NCBI GenBank assembly: GCA_947498935.1
Contig: CANMMM010000005.1
Location: 124,001 to 188,000 of the forward strand
DNA: 64,000 bases
Direction of reading: 5' to 3'
From: an uncultured Aquimarina sp.
Lineage (GTDB): Bacteria > Bacteroidota > Bacteroidia > Flavobacteriales > Flavobacteriaceae
Position numbers and translations under genes: made by a program
Notes under the pieces: generated by a model
Databases searched by the model: none
What the model was told of the DNA's origin: nothing
The model's input: only the letters and a program-made list of their open reading frames with translations
In this document: positions 44,834 through 53,699 of the stretch, piece by piece
Position numbering within the stretch: the first letter of the stretch is position 1
How the letters are laid out: every line of letters begins with the position of its first letter

Positions 44834-47800
44834 TCAGTTTACATAGTGTAAGTGTAATTGCGCATTACAGTACACTAAGATTTTTTGTCGTACTGTGTAT
44901 CCTAATTCTTGGAGCAACACCCCATAGGTAACCAGCTGACTAGCATGTTGCGTTTTTGGTTCTCCTGTTTTATAGTCCAAAATCACTGCATGCCCTTCTG
45001 AATCGACCACTACTCTGTCAGGTCTATATAATGCTCCTTTAGATATAATATCTCTTTCATTCAGCACGGTTACATCCTCTGCAAAAAACAACGAAAGTTC
45101 TGGGTGATGCACAATAGCTTCTAGCTCTTGTGTCAACACCGCTGTAGTAGCACTCGCGATCATACCTTGCTCATAGGCAGTAACAACTGCAATTTCTACA
45201 TCTGCTACCGTCTGTATCGATGCCATGATATCGTGAATTAAATTCCCCTTTTCTATAGCTGTTTGCTGTGCAGAATCCCACAATTTTGCAGCATTCGTTA
45301 CAATTTGCACCTTATACATATCCGCAGCATTTTCAAATGTATGTAGTACCGCCTGTGAATGCTGTATTTTCTCAACCTCAATATGCTGATTCGACGCATT
45401 AGGATCTCCAAAATCATACGAAAATTGTTCCGAATCCCAGCGCCCTAAGTGCTTTAAATACTTTATAAATTTTCCCGAAAATTTATTTTCATTAATCTCG
45501 CCTTTGCTATTGATTTCCATTTTGCTAATCACATATAACTGCGCCTCTGCTCTGGTCAATGCTACGTATAACAAATTTAGCATATCTAACTCTAATTGAG
45601 ATTGTCTCTGCCATACGATCGCTGCTGCGTCCTCATTAAATTCCGCAATATCTTTGGAATAATTAATAAACACCTCTTCAAATCCGTGAAATGCAGTAGC
45701 ATCTACAGGTAACCAAGTTTTAGGTTCGATTTCTCTATAAATATCAATATTAGCATATGGGTAAATCACACACGGAAACTCTAAACCTTTGGACTTATGT
45801 ATCGTCATAATTTTTACTGCAGCCTCGCCTTCTGGGGCAATGATGCTCAGCTTCTCCTTCTTATGCTCCCAGTAGGACAAAAAGCCAATAATCCCATCGG
45901 AATGCTGTTGGGTATATGCAAAAACAGTATCCAAAAAAAACTGTATGTATGCAGGTGCTGTAGCGCCTAGATCAAAACTACGAATGATATACTCTACAGC
46001 GTCATACAGCGGTAATACCGTTACTTTTTTGCTATAAAAAGCAATGCCCAACTCCTGTAGTTTTGCAGAAAAAACAGCCGCTTCTGCATGTAGCATCTCT
46101 TTTAAAAAAGCATGCTTAGACTGAATTCCATACTGCGTAGCAATGAAATATAGCAATTGTGTTTTGGCGATCAAATCATCAGAAAACACACAACTTTTCA
46201 ATACATCAATGATAAATAACACACGTGGATCATTCTTTAGTAACAAAGTCTCAGAAGAAATAATCGGAATCCCTTTAGTTGCCAAATAATCTGCTATTAC
46301 TGCTCCTTCTTTTTGTTTTCTAGTCAGTATACAAATCGCATCCAATGGATAGTGCTTCGCCTGCAACTCCAGAATAATCTCGTATACCTTTTCTGGGTAC
46401 ACTTCATGCTCTTCTGCTACATTTTTTGCAGTGATAAAAGAAAGATTTACATACCCGCCTTTTTTATCATTACACGCCTGATTATTCCCTAATAAATATA
46501 ATTTGCGATGTACATCACTGACAAAATCATTGGATAAAAAGGTAAATAAATCATTATTAAAATTAATGACCGTATCATAACTTCTGTAATTTTTAGGCAA
46601 GTTTAGCACCTGTTTCTCTTGTACCGAAAAAGGATTCTTATTCAACGAAAGATCGATAAACTGTTCTGCTTTTCCGCCTCTCCAGCGATAAATCGCCTGT
46701 TTTGCATCTCCTACTATAGTTACCTGTCCTCGTTTCCCTGTAAGTGTTTCTGTAGCAATCGCATTATCAATCAGCGGAATCATATTCTGCCATTGCAATT
46801 CGGATGTATCCTGAAACTCATCGATAAAATAATCCCTGTAGCGCTCCCCTAAACGTTCGTATATAAAGGGTGCTGGTTGATCCTGAATCGCCTCACTAAT
46901 GATTTTATTGAATTCCGAAATCAATAGAATATTTCGCTCTTTATTGATTTCTTGTAGCGCAGCATAAATCGCTTTTAACACCGATAGTGGTGTTACATTC
47001 TTACGACAATTTTCATACAATTGCACCTTGCTCAATTCCTCCTTGGTCACTAAAAACACCTCTTCTATCGTAGGACGTATACTATCTATCGATGCTTTCT
47101 TACCACTTTCTAATGTTTTGTTATAAAAACTAGCTGCTCGTATATTTTGTTTCCAACTCGCTTTAAAATCTACAGCAGTACTCCCAGAGGCTAACTTCTG
47201 AAAATGCGCTGGTACAGACCCGCGTGTAAAATCTTTTGTGTCAATTCCCTTTTCGGCAATCACCTCTAACACTTGCTGCGACAAGGAAACAACCTTCTGT
47301 TTCGCCTCATCACTATTTTTCTGGAGTGTTTTCTTTAAGTTTTCAAAATCACTAGGTTGTTTTTCTACAATAGCTGCCAAATGCTTTCGATCATTTTCAC
47401 TAAACAACAAGCGTCCTATTTTGGTTAACTCTGCTGTAATATCCCAACTTTTATCATCCTCCAGTTTTCGCAATGCAAACTCGATAATGATTTTCGTAAA
47501 CTCCTCATCGACTCCTATTTTAGCAATCAAAGCTGCAACTGCCTCATCAATTAGGGATTCGGCATCCATCTCTATTTCAAAATTCATAGGAATTTCTAAA
47601 TCTTTCGCAAACGTACGAATCACCCTGTGGGTAAACGTATCGATGGTTACGATATCAAACCCTGCATAATTATGCAAAATACTTTTGAGCATCCGAGCCG
47701 CTTTCTGTCGTATATCTGGTACAGATAGCTGTGTCTCTTCACTAATTTCTCGGAGTAATTGTGCATACTGGGAGGCTCCATTAGGAGACCCAATTCCTAC

Positions 47801-47989
47801 TAAAGTACGTAATACCCTAGATTTCATTTCCGCCACCGCTTTATTCGTAAAAGTGATAGCCAAAATATTCTTGTAGCTATCTCTATATGTACCCGTAAGC
47901 AATGTGATCAAATATGATTTTACCAGCGTGTAGGTTTTACCTGCCCCTGCTGCTGCATTATAAACTGTAAAAGCTGTTTTTGGATTCAA
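44834..47989 (-). CDS. AddA-like UvrD-family helicase-nuclease
   Basis: 1051 residues. SF1 helicase motifs: YNAAAGAGKTYTLV (motif I, Lys18), NILAITFTNKAVAEMKSR (Ia), YFIDEFQDTSELQW (II), VTIVGDAKQAIYRWRGG (III), LPKNYRS (IV), VKIMTIHKSKGLEFPCVIYP (V) and LLYVALTRAEAQLYV (VI). A RecB-type nuclease ends the protein, with KGNLIHDIMASI (His) and AVILDYKTGEPKTQHASQL (D-x-K motif). It pairs with the AddB-like protein for DNA-end processing in recombination repair. Repeat A6 lies just upstream of the start; sodA is divergent. Confidence 0.95.
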   Translation of the reverse strand: MNPKTAFTVYNAAAGAGKTYTLVKSYLITLLTGTYRDSYKNILAITFTNKAVAEMKSRVLRTLVGIGSPNGASQYAQLLREISEETQLSVPDIRQKAARMLKSILHNYAGFDIVTIDTFTHRVIRTFAKDLEIPMNFEIEMDAESLIDEAVAALIAKIGVDEEFTKIIIEFALRKLEDDKSWDITAELTKIGRLLFSENDRKHLAAIVEKQPSDFENLKKTLQKNSDEAKQKVVSLSQQVLEVIAEKGIDTKDFTRGSVPAHFQKLASGSTAVDFKASWKQNIRAASFYNKTLESGKKASIDSIRPTIEEVFLVTKEELSKVQLYENCRKNVTPLSVLKAIYAALQEINKERNILLISEFNKIISEAIQDQPAPFIYERLGERYRDYFIDEFQDTSELQWQNMIPLIDNAIATETLTGKRGQVTIVGDAKQAIYRWRGGKAEQFIDLSLNKNPFSVQEKQVLNLPKNYRSYDTVINFNNDLFTFLSNDFVSDVHRKLYLLGNNQACNDKKGGYVNLSFITAKNVAEEHEVYPEKVYEIILELQAKHYPLDAICILTRKQKEGAVIADYLATKGIPIISSETLLLKNDPRVLFIIDVLKSCVFSDDLIAKTQLLYFIATQYGIQSKHAFLKEMLHAEAAVFSAKLQELGIAFYSKKVTVLPLYDAVEYIIRSFDLGATAPAYIQFFLDTVFAYTQQHSDGIIGFLSYWEHKKEKLSIIAPEGEAAVKIMTIHKSKGLEFPCVIYPYANIDIYREIEPKTWLPVDATAFHGFEEVFINYSKDIAEFNEDAAAIVWQRQSQLELDMLNLLYVALTRAEAQLYVISKMEINSKGEINENKFSGKFIKYLKHLGRWDSEQFSYDFGDPNASNQHIEVEKIQHSQAVLHTFENAADMYKVQIVTNAAKLWDSAQQTAIEKGNLIHDIMASIQTVADVEIAVVTAYEQGMIASATTAVLTQELEAIVHHPELSLFFAEDVTVLNERDIISKGALYRPDRVVVDSEGHAVILDYKTGEPKTQHASQLVTYGVLLQELGYTVRQKILVYCNAQLHLHYVN

Positions 47990-48083
47990 TGTTACATTAT
48001 ATAGTTATATGTACAGAAAGTAACTTCTATACAGTCATTCTTTATTCTTAGTTACCATCTTATTTCTTCATAGTTAGGAATAA

Positions 48084-48170
48084 GGGCGTTCCCCAAGGGT
48101 CGGGCTATCCGCTGTATCTTTTTTGGTTTTTTAGGAAACCAAAAAAGGATGCCGCTTCTATCCCTAACGC
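48084..48170 (-). repeat. Family A dispersed repeat, copy A6 (core type II)
   Basis: 87 bp from GGGCGTTCCCC to CTATCCCTAACGC with the type II hairpin core ttttttggtttttt / aaaccaaaaaa. The only copy not next to a stop codon: it lies between the divergent AddA-like and sodA genes. Confidence 0.88.
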
Positions 48171-48332
48171 AACAGCGCACCTACCCCAAAAAACGAACGA
48201 TTTTGTAAAAGTTATCAATTTATTTTAGAAATCTACAGTTAATCGATTTTATAACACATATTAATTTTTATTCGTCAGGCTAATTCCTAAATTTGATTTT
48301 TATTTTTGTCGTATTAACTAAAAAATCAAACT

Positions 48333-48941
48333 ATGTCATTTGAGTTACCAAAATTAAACTATGCGTTTGATGCGCTAGAACCCAATATAGATGCTCGTAC
48401 TATGGAAATCCACCATGACAAACACCATGCTGGATATACTGCTAAATTAAACGCTGCTATCAAAGGTTCGGATTTAGATGGTAAAACTATAGAAAATATC
48501 CTTATCAATCTTGATATGTCTAACGGTGCAGTACGAAATAATGGAGGAGGATACTACAATCACTCTTTATTTTGGGAAGTACTATCTCCAAATGGCGGAG
48601 GAGTTCCTTCAGGAGAATTAGCAGATGCGATAGATGCTGCTTTTGGTTCTTTCGAAGCATTTAAAGACGCTTTCTCTAAAGCTGCAGCTACACAATTCGG
48701 TTCTGGATGGGCTTGGCTATGTGTACACGAAGGTGGTAAAGTAGAGGTATGCGCTACTGCTAACCAAGATAACCCACTAATGCCTGGTATCGGATGTGGT
48801 GGAACTCCTATCCTTGGACTAGACGTATGGGAACATGCATACTACTTAAATTACCAAAACCGTCGCCCAGACTATATCGCTGCGTTTTTTAACGTAATCA
48901 ACTGGGAAGAAGTAGCTACAAGATATGCACAAGGGAAATAA
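48333..48941 (+). CDS. sodA: Superoxide dismutase, Fe/Mn family (Mn-like fingerprint)
   Basis: 202 residues; dismutates superoxide to oxygen and hydrogen peroxide. Metal ligands are visible: His in [11 protein letters not shown], His in [11 protein letters not shown], Asp and His in [19 protein letters not shown]. The second-sphere pattern NNGGGYYNH (Gly where FeSOD has Gln) and TANQDNPLM (Gln) resembles Mn or cambialistic enzymes. No signal peptide, so cytosolic. A TATTTTTG -7-like box lies at 48301-48308, without a -33 match. A long hairpin follows the gene. Confidence 0.96.
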   Translation: MSFELPKLNYAFDALEPNIDARTMEIHHDKHHAGYTAKLNAAIKGSDLDGKTIENILINLDMSNGAVRNNGGGYYNHSLFWEVLSPNGGGVPSGELADAIDAAFGSFEAFKDAFSKAAATQFGSGWAWLCVHEGGKVEVCATANQDNPLMPGIGCGGTPILGLDVWEHAYYLNYQNRRPDYIAAFFNVINWEEVATRYAQGK

Positions 48942-48967
48942 ATTTCCTTAATTCATAACTATTTTTT

Positions 48968-49054
48968 TAACTGCCTATAGAACAGTCTAAGTGCTGAAAA
49001 AACTGTATATACAGAACACATCACTTATACTATTCTGTAGGCAGTTTTTATTTT
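48968..49054 (+). terminator. Long 3' hairpin/terminator of sodA
   Basis: Outer arms aactgcctatagaacagt and actattctgtaggcagtt pair with one mismatch and are followed by T residues. The enclosed 50 nt contain a second pairing taagtg / cacttata. Total about 85 nt, larger than a usual terminator. Confidence 0.7.
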
Positions 49055-49060
49055 TATACA

Positions 49061-49155
49061 AAAGTGGTTTACTCTTTTTTGATTTCAGTGAAAAACCAAA
49101 ATTTGAGTGCAAAAGATCGTTTTTATAGCAAATTGAAAAAAATGCAAACCACTTC
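49061..49155 (-). repeat. Family B MITE-like element, copy B4 (internal deletion, 95 bp)
   Basis: Ends aagtggttta and aaaccacttc are inverted repeats. Interior keeps cttttttgatttcag, tttgagtgcaaaagatcg and tttttatagcaaattgaaaa. Relative to B3 about 66 bp of the centre (including the gatcaaat and catagcagcgc parts) are missing. Confidence 0.82.
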
Positions 49156-49279
49156 ACAGCATACTTATCGACTGAGAATGACATAAAAACATTTTAAAAA
49201 AAATAATTTACACTTTTTTGTAGGGAAAATATAAATACAGCTGTTTATACAATGAGCACAATCACCAAAAACTTACTTA

Positions 49280-50290
49280 ATGAAAACATCCCCACTGTAT
49301 TTTATTATTCTATACTCCCTATTATGTCTCCCCCTAATCGGTTTTGCGCAACATACATTTTCTATTGTTGCTGTGGATCCAGTAACTGGAGAAATTGGTA
49401 GTGCTGGTGCTACCTGTTTAGCCTCTGAAGATGGAGCACAGGATATCAGCGCCATTGTACTTGGCACAGGTGCCATTCACACACAATCTTTTTGGAATCC
49501 TATAAATCAACAAAATGCTACCAAGCGCATGGAAGCAGGAGATAGCCCGCAAGAAATCATAGATTGGCTTATCCAAAATGATACTGATAATGATAGTTCT
49601 GCCAGACAGTATATCGCTGTAGACCTCAATAATGGAGAATCACGCAGCGCAGCTTATAGCGGTGCCGACTGTTTTAAAGAATTTATTCATATTACAGGCC
49701 CAAATTATGCGATTGCTGGCAATATCCTGATCTCAGAAGACGTAATCAAAGATATGGAAACCGCATTCCTAAATACTCAAGGATCACTAGCAGATAAGCT
49801 AATGGCTGCTATGCAAGGAGCAAAACGACCTGGTGCAGATATTCGTTGTCTAAACGATGGTATTAGCTCTGCATCAGCATTTTTAAGAGTAGCAGCACCA
49901 GACGACACCAATAGCGAATACGGTGCACTTTCTCTAGATCTTAATGTATGGATCACAACTACTATATTCGAGCCGATCGATGCATTACAAGATGCCTATG
50001 ATTATCAATCCAATACTTTAGAAACTGCAGACTACACCAAGGAGGATGCTAACTTTGTAGTATTTCCTAATCCTTCTCAGAATATAGTAACCATACGAAG
50101 TAATAAAAATGCATTGGTAACTTCTTATGAGATTACGAATGTAACTGGTAAGGTAGTAGACCAGAGAAAAGTACACTCTCCTAAAAACAGCCTATATATA
50201 GATGTAATGAACTACAATAAAGGTTTCTATTTCATACACATGTATCATAACTCTGTAAAAATAGCTAGAAAGAAAATATTGATTAATTAA
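49280..50290 (+). CDS. Secreted DUF1028 (Ntn-hydrolase-like) protein with T9SS sorting domain
   Basis: 336 residues. Signal peptide MKTSPLYFIILYSLLCLPLIGFAQ, then a DUF1028 domain (HTFSIVAVDPVTGEIGSAGATC to about 235, with ARQYIAVDLNNGESRSAAYSG and GPNYAIAGNIL). This family has an Ntn-hydrolase-like fold and no settled reaction. The last 75 residues are a type IX secretion C-terminal domain: FVVFPNPSQNIVTIRS, SYEITNVTGKVV and GFYFIHMYHNSVKIARKKILIN. So the protein should be exported across the outer membrane and released or attached to the surface. The T9SS machinery itself is not in the window. Monocistronic; repeat A7 follows. Confidence 0.93.
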   Translation: MKTSPLYFIILYSLLCLPLIGFAQHTFSIVAVDPVTGEIGSAGATCLASEDGAQDISAIVLGTGAIHTQSFWNPINQQNATKRMEAGDSPQEIIDWLIQNDTDNDSSARQYIAVDLNNGESRSAAYSGADCFKEFIHITGPNYAIAGNILISEDVIKDMETAFLNTQGSLADKLMAAMQGAKRPGADIRCLNDGISSASAFLRVAAPDDTNSEYGALSLDLNVWITTTIFEPIDALQDAYDYQSNTLETADYTKEDANFVVFPNPSQNIVTIRSNKNALVTSYEITNVTGKVVDQRKVHSPKNSLYIDVMNYNKGFYFIHMYHNSVKIARKKILIN

Positions 50291-50334
50291 ATAACAAATC
50301 CTTCTTTTACAAATTACTCTACACATAAGGATAT

Positions 50335-50421
50335 GCGTTAGGGATAGCAGCGGCATCCTTTTTTGGTTTCTTGAAAAACCAAAAAAGATATAGCGGATAG
50401 CCCGACCCTTGGGGAACGCCC
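50335..50421 (+). repeat. Family A dispersed repeat, copy A7 (core type II)
   Basis: 87 bp from GCGTTAGGGATAGCAGCGG to GGGGAACGCCC with the type II core (cattttttggttt-like stem, cttgaa loop). It lies 44 bp after the stop of the DUF1028 gene. Confidence 0.88.
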
Positions 50422-50497
50422 TAATTATTCAACAATATAAAATGAAAAAAATAACAGCTTAAAAAAACAAGAAAGAAGTACGAAAGGTCTAAAAATA

Positions 50498-50527
50498 AAA
50501 AAAGGTGGAAAAACCACCTTTTTTTGC
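50498..50527 (-). terminator. Terminator hairpin in the DUF1028/purF gap
   Basis: Stem aaaaaggtgg / ccaccttttt with an aaaaa loop and T runs on both strands. It lies about 160 nt after the purF stop on the minus strand. A TATATTAG box with TTTG 18 bp upstream lies at 50571-50600 on the minus strand, so a short separate transcript of about 70 nt is possible. Confidence 0.7.
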
Positions 50528-50683
50528 CCCAAATCTACCATGAACTTAACCTACTTATGCTATGGCTCTGCTAATATAGAGCGTTATTCCTTTGTGCAAA
50601 AATGTTTTAGATAAAAGGTAAAAATATTTGTTGAACTACACATTTTAACGTAATTTAACAAGCCTCTTTTTTAGCTTATTTAA

Positions 50684-52582
50684 TTAATATGCCCTTTCGT
50701 CTCTACCTTCATAAAAGTTAATAAAAGCTTTATTTACCACTCTATTTCCTCCTGGAGTCGGATAATCTCCTGTAAAATACCAATCTCCTAAATTATGAGG
50801 ACATGCTTTATGCAGATTTTCTACTGTTTGGTAGATGATCTTTACCTCTGCATTGACTGTTTCATCAGACAACAATTCAGCTATTTTATCACTGATCTGC
50901 TGATCTTCAAAACCTTCATAAATTTCCTTTACAAAATTCTGTACCTCTTCATCTTTAAAAGTTTCTTGCGCTTTACACTTCTCATATACTTCTGCTACAA
51001 GACCATAATTATCATTTTCCTTCAGCAACTCTAGCGCCGCTTTAAATGCAATTAACCCTTCTAATCGTGCCATGTCGATCCCGTAACAATCTGGATAACG
51101 AATCTGAGGAGCAGAAGAAACTACTATTATTTTTTTAGGCTGTAGCCTGTCTAGCATTTTTATGATACTCTTTTTAAGAGTAGTCCCTCTTACGATACTA
51201 TCATCTATGATTACTAGATTATCTTGCTGCTGTACCACACCGTATGTTACATCGTATACATGTGCTACTAGATCATCTCTGCTGCTATCTTCTGTGATAA
51301 AGGTACGTAACTTCGCATCCTTAATCGCTATTTTCTCAGTTCGCAAGCGAGCTGCTAAAATCTCTTTAAGACGTTCATCTGTAAGCGTATCTTTTTCTTT
51401 TAGTATGGTTGCATTTTTCTGCTGGTTCAATGCATCTTGTGCCGCTTCTACCATTCCATAAAACGAAGTTTCTGCTGTATTAGGAATAAACGAAAACACA
51501 GTATGCTGCGTATCTTCGTCTATTTCTTTTAATACTTGTGGCATGAGTAGTTTACCTAACTCTTTTCGCTCTTTATAAATCTCTGCATCACTTCCTCTAG
51601 AGAAATAAATCCGCTCAAAAGAACATGCCTTACGCGCTAAGGGTTCCATGATTTTTTGGATCGTAGCCGTTCCGTTTTTCTTTACGATAATGGCTTTTCC
51701 TGGATCTAATTCCTTTACATCATCAAAAGACACATTAAAAACGGTTTGTATCACTGGTCGTTCAGAGGCTACCACCACCACTTCATCATCCTGATAATAA
51801 TATGCTGGTCGGATACCCGCAGGATCTCTGACTACAAAGGCATCTCCATGCCCTAGCATACCCGCCATAGCATAACCACCATCCCATTGTCTAGATGATT
51901 TTTTGAGGATTTTAGCTACATTGAGTCGTTCTACGATTTCTGGTGAAGCATCGATTTTATTAAACCCTTCTTTCTTTAGTTTTTTATACAACTTAGCGAC
52001 TTCAGAGTCTAGGAAATGTCCTATTTTCTCCATCACTGTTACGGTATCTACTTGATCTTTTGGATGCTGGCCTAAGCTTACTAGCTTATCAAATAGCACA
52101 TCATTATTGGTCATATTAAAGTTTCCAGCCACAATCAGATTACGATGCATCCAATTGTTTTGCCTCAGAAAAGGGTGCACACTTTCTACACTATTTTTTC
52201 CGAAAGTCCCATAGCGCACATGCCCTAATAACACTTCTCCTATATATGGAATGTTTCTTTTCTGCAATGCTACATCATCTGCATATTCTGGATGTGCTAA
52301 TAATTCTTTATTAATTCGGTTATTGATCTGCGAAAAAATATGCTGAATCGGTTGTGGTTCACTAGAACGTACTCTACTGATATAGCGAGTTCCTGGTGGG
52401 GTATCTAGTTTTACACTGGCAAAACCTGCACCATCCTGACCACGATTGTGCTGTTTTTCCATCATCAAATACATTTTATTGACTCCATAAAATGCACTGC
52501 CATACTTCTCCTTATAATATTCTAATGGCTTTAATAGTCTAATGAATGCTATTCCACATTCATGTTTTAACGCATCACTCAT
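50684..52582 (-). CDS. purF: Amidophosphoribosyltransferase, long Bacteroidota form
   Basis: 632 residues from the ATG at 52582 (an upstream frame to 52645 adds no family sequence). First committed step of purine synthesis: PRPP plus glutamine to phosphoribosylamine. The Ntn glutaminase nucleophile is Cys9 in KHECGIAFIRLL, not at position 2 as in classical PurF; NRGQDGAG and HVRYGTFG follow. The PRTase domain has VIIDDSIVRGTTLKKSIIKML (PRPP loop). It is about 130 residues longer than E. coli PurF, with a C-terminal extension. Downstream of the PfkB kinase gene (gap 84 nt); purN is 2 kb away. Confidence 0.93.
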   Translation of the reverse strand: MSDALKHECGIAFIRLLKPLEYYKEKYGSAFYGVNKMYLMMEKQHNRGQDGAGFASVKLDTPPGTRYISRVRSSEPQPIQHIFSQINNRINKELLAHPEYADDVALQKRNIPYIGEVLLGHVRYGTFGKNSVESVHPFLRQNNWMHRNLIVAGNFNMTNNDVLFDKLVSLGQHPKDQVDTVTVMEKIGHFLDSEVAKLYKKLKKEGFNKIDASPEIVERLNVAKILKKSSRQWDGGYAMAGMLGHGDAFVVRDPAGIRPAYYYQDDEVVVVASERPVIQTVFNVSFDDVKELDPGKAIIVKKNGTATIQKIMEPLARKACSFERIYFSRGSDAEIYKERKELGKLLMPQVLKEIDEDTQHTVFSFIPNTAETSFYGMVEAAQDALNQQKNATILKEKDTLTDERLKEILAARLRTEKIAIKDAKLRTFITEDSSRDDLVAHVYDVTYGVVQQQDNLVIIDDSIVRGTTLKKSIIKMLDRLQPKKIIVVSSAPQIRYPDCYGIDMARLEGLIAFKAALELLKENDNYGLVAEVYEKCKAQETFKDEEVQNFVKEIYEGFEDQQISDKIAELLSDETVNAEVKIIYQTVENLHKACPHNLGDWYFTGDYPTPGGNRVVNKAFINFYEGRDERAY

Positions 52583-52666
52583 TGTATTCCCGTATTCTTG
52601 TTGTGTTTGTGTCGGTTTTTGGCTATCAAAAAAGTCCCAGCACATGACTAGGACTGATTATATATG

Positions 52667-53593
52667 TTACACCAATTCGATATCGAATTGTGTGAGTTCT
52701 TTAAATTGTTGTAATCGCTGCTGAATCTCCTGCGTATTGATGGCTTGCATTCGTTCTGTACCAAATTTTTCGACACAAAAAGATGCTAAATTAGACGCAT
52801 GTATAATCGCTTTTTTCATTTGCTCGAATGTAATCTCTCCTGATTGGGTTAAATATCCCGTAAATCCTCCTGCAAATGTATCGCCTGCCCCCGTAGGATC
52901 AAATACTTCTTCTAGTGGTAGTGCTGGGGCAAAGAATACTTGCTCTTTATGAAATAACAGCGCTCCATGTTCTCCTTTTTTAATCACCACATATTTAGGT
53001 CCCATTTTCTCGATGGCTCTAGCGGCTTTCACTAAAGAATACTCACCACTCAGCTGTCTTGCTTCTTCATCATTGATCGTAATCACATCTACTTTGGCAA
53101 TCACTTTCATCAAGTCTTCTAGCGCATTATCCATCCAAAAATTCATGGTGTCTAAAACTGATAACTTAGGTTGAGTAGTCATTTGCTCCAATATGCTCAA
53201 TTGTACGAGTGGGTGTAGATTACCAAGCATCACTATTTCTGCATCTTTGTAGGCTGCTGGCACCACTGGATTAAAATCTGCTAATACATTTAATTGTGTA
53301 TCTAATGTATCTCTTGTATTCAAATCATTGTGGTAGCGACCACTCCAGAAAAAAGTTTTCCCTCCTTTTACGACCTCTATAGCAGAGGTATCTATATTAC
53401 GGGCATTCAACATATCTATATATGTCGATGGAAAATCCTCTCCTACCACAGATACAATGGCTGCATCTACATTAAAATTAGCTGCTGAAAGCCCGATATA
53501 GGTCGCAGCACCTCCTAAAATCTTATCCGTTTTACCAAAAGGGGTCTCTATGGCATCAAAGGCTACTGTGCCTACAATAAGTAATTTACTCAT
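52667..53593 (-). CDS. PfkB family carbohydrate/nucleoside kinase
   Basis: 308 residues from the ATG at 53593 (MSKLLIVGTVAFDAIETPFG). Seen: KILGGAATYIGLSAANF (substrate Gly-Gly motif), a central ribokinase-like fold with ITINDEEARQLSG, YVVIKKGEHGALLF, and FDPTGAGDTFAGGFTGYL (catalytic Asp in the DTGAGD-type anion hole). Such kinases phosphorylate sugars or nucleosides such as adenosine or ribose. Position directly before purF hints at nucleoside salvage, but this is inference. Residues before Met17 of the longest frame are not family-like. Confidence 0.9.
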   Translation of the reverse strand: MSKLLIVGTVAFDAIETPFGKTDKILGGAATYIGLSAANFNVDAAIVSVVGEDFPSTYIDMLNARNIDTSAIEVVKGGKTFFWSGRYHNDLNTRDTLDTQLNVLADFNPVVPAAYKDAEIVMLGNLHPLVQLSILEQMTTQPKLSVLDTMNFWMDNALEDLMKVIAKVDVITINDEEARQLSGEYSLVKAARAIEKMGPKYVVIKKGEHGALLFHKEQVFFAPALPLEEVFDPTGAGDTFAGGFTGYLTQSGEITFEQMKKAIIHASNLASFCVEKFGTERMQAINTQEIQQRLQQFKELTQFDIELV

Positions 53594-53699
53594 ACAACTG
53601 TGTGGTATATATTTTTTGCAAATATAGGGTATAGTTTTCAATTGCTACGGGCTAATAGAAGAAGGTTTATAGTGATTAAATGTATCCTTTTTATATGCT

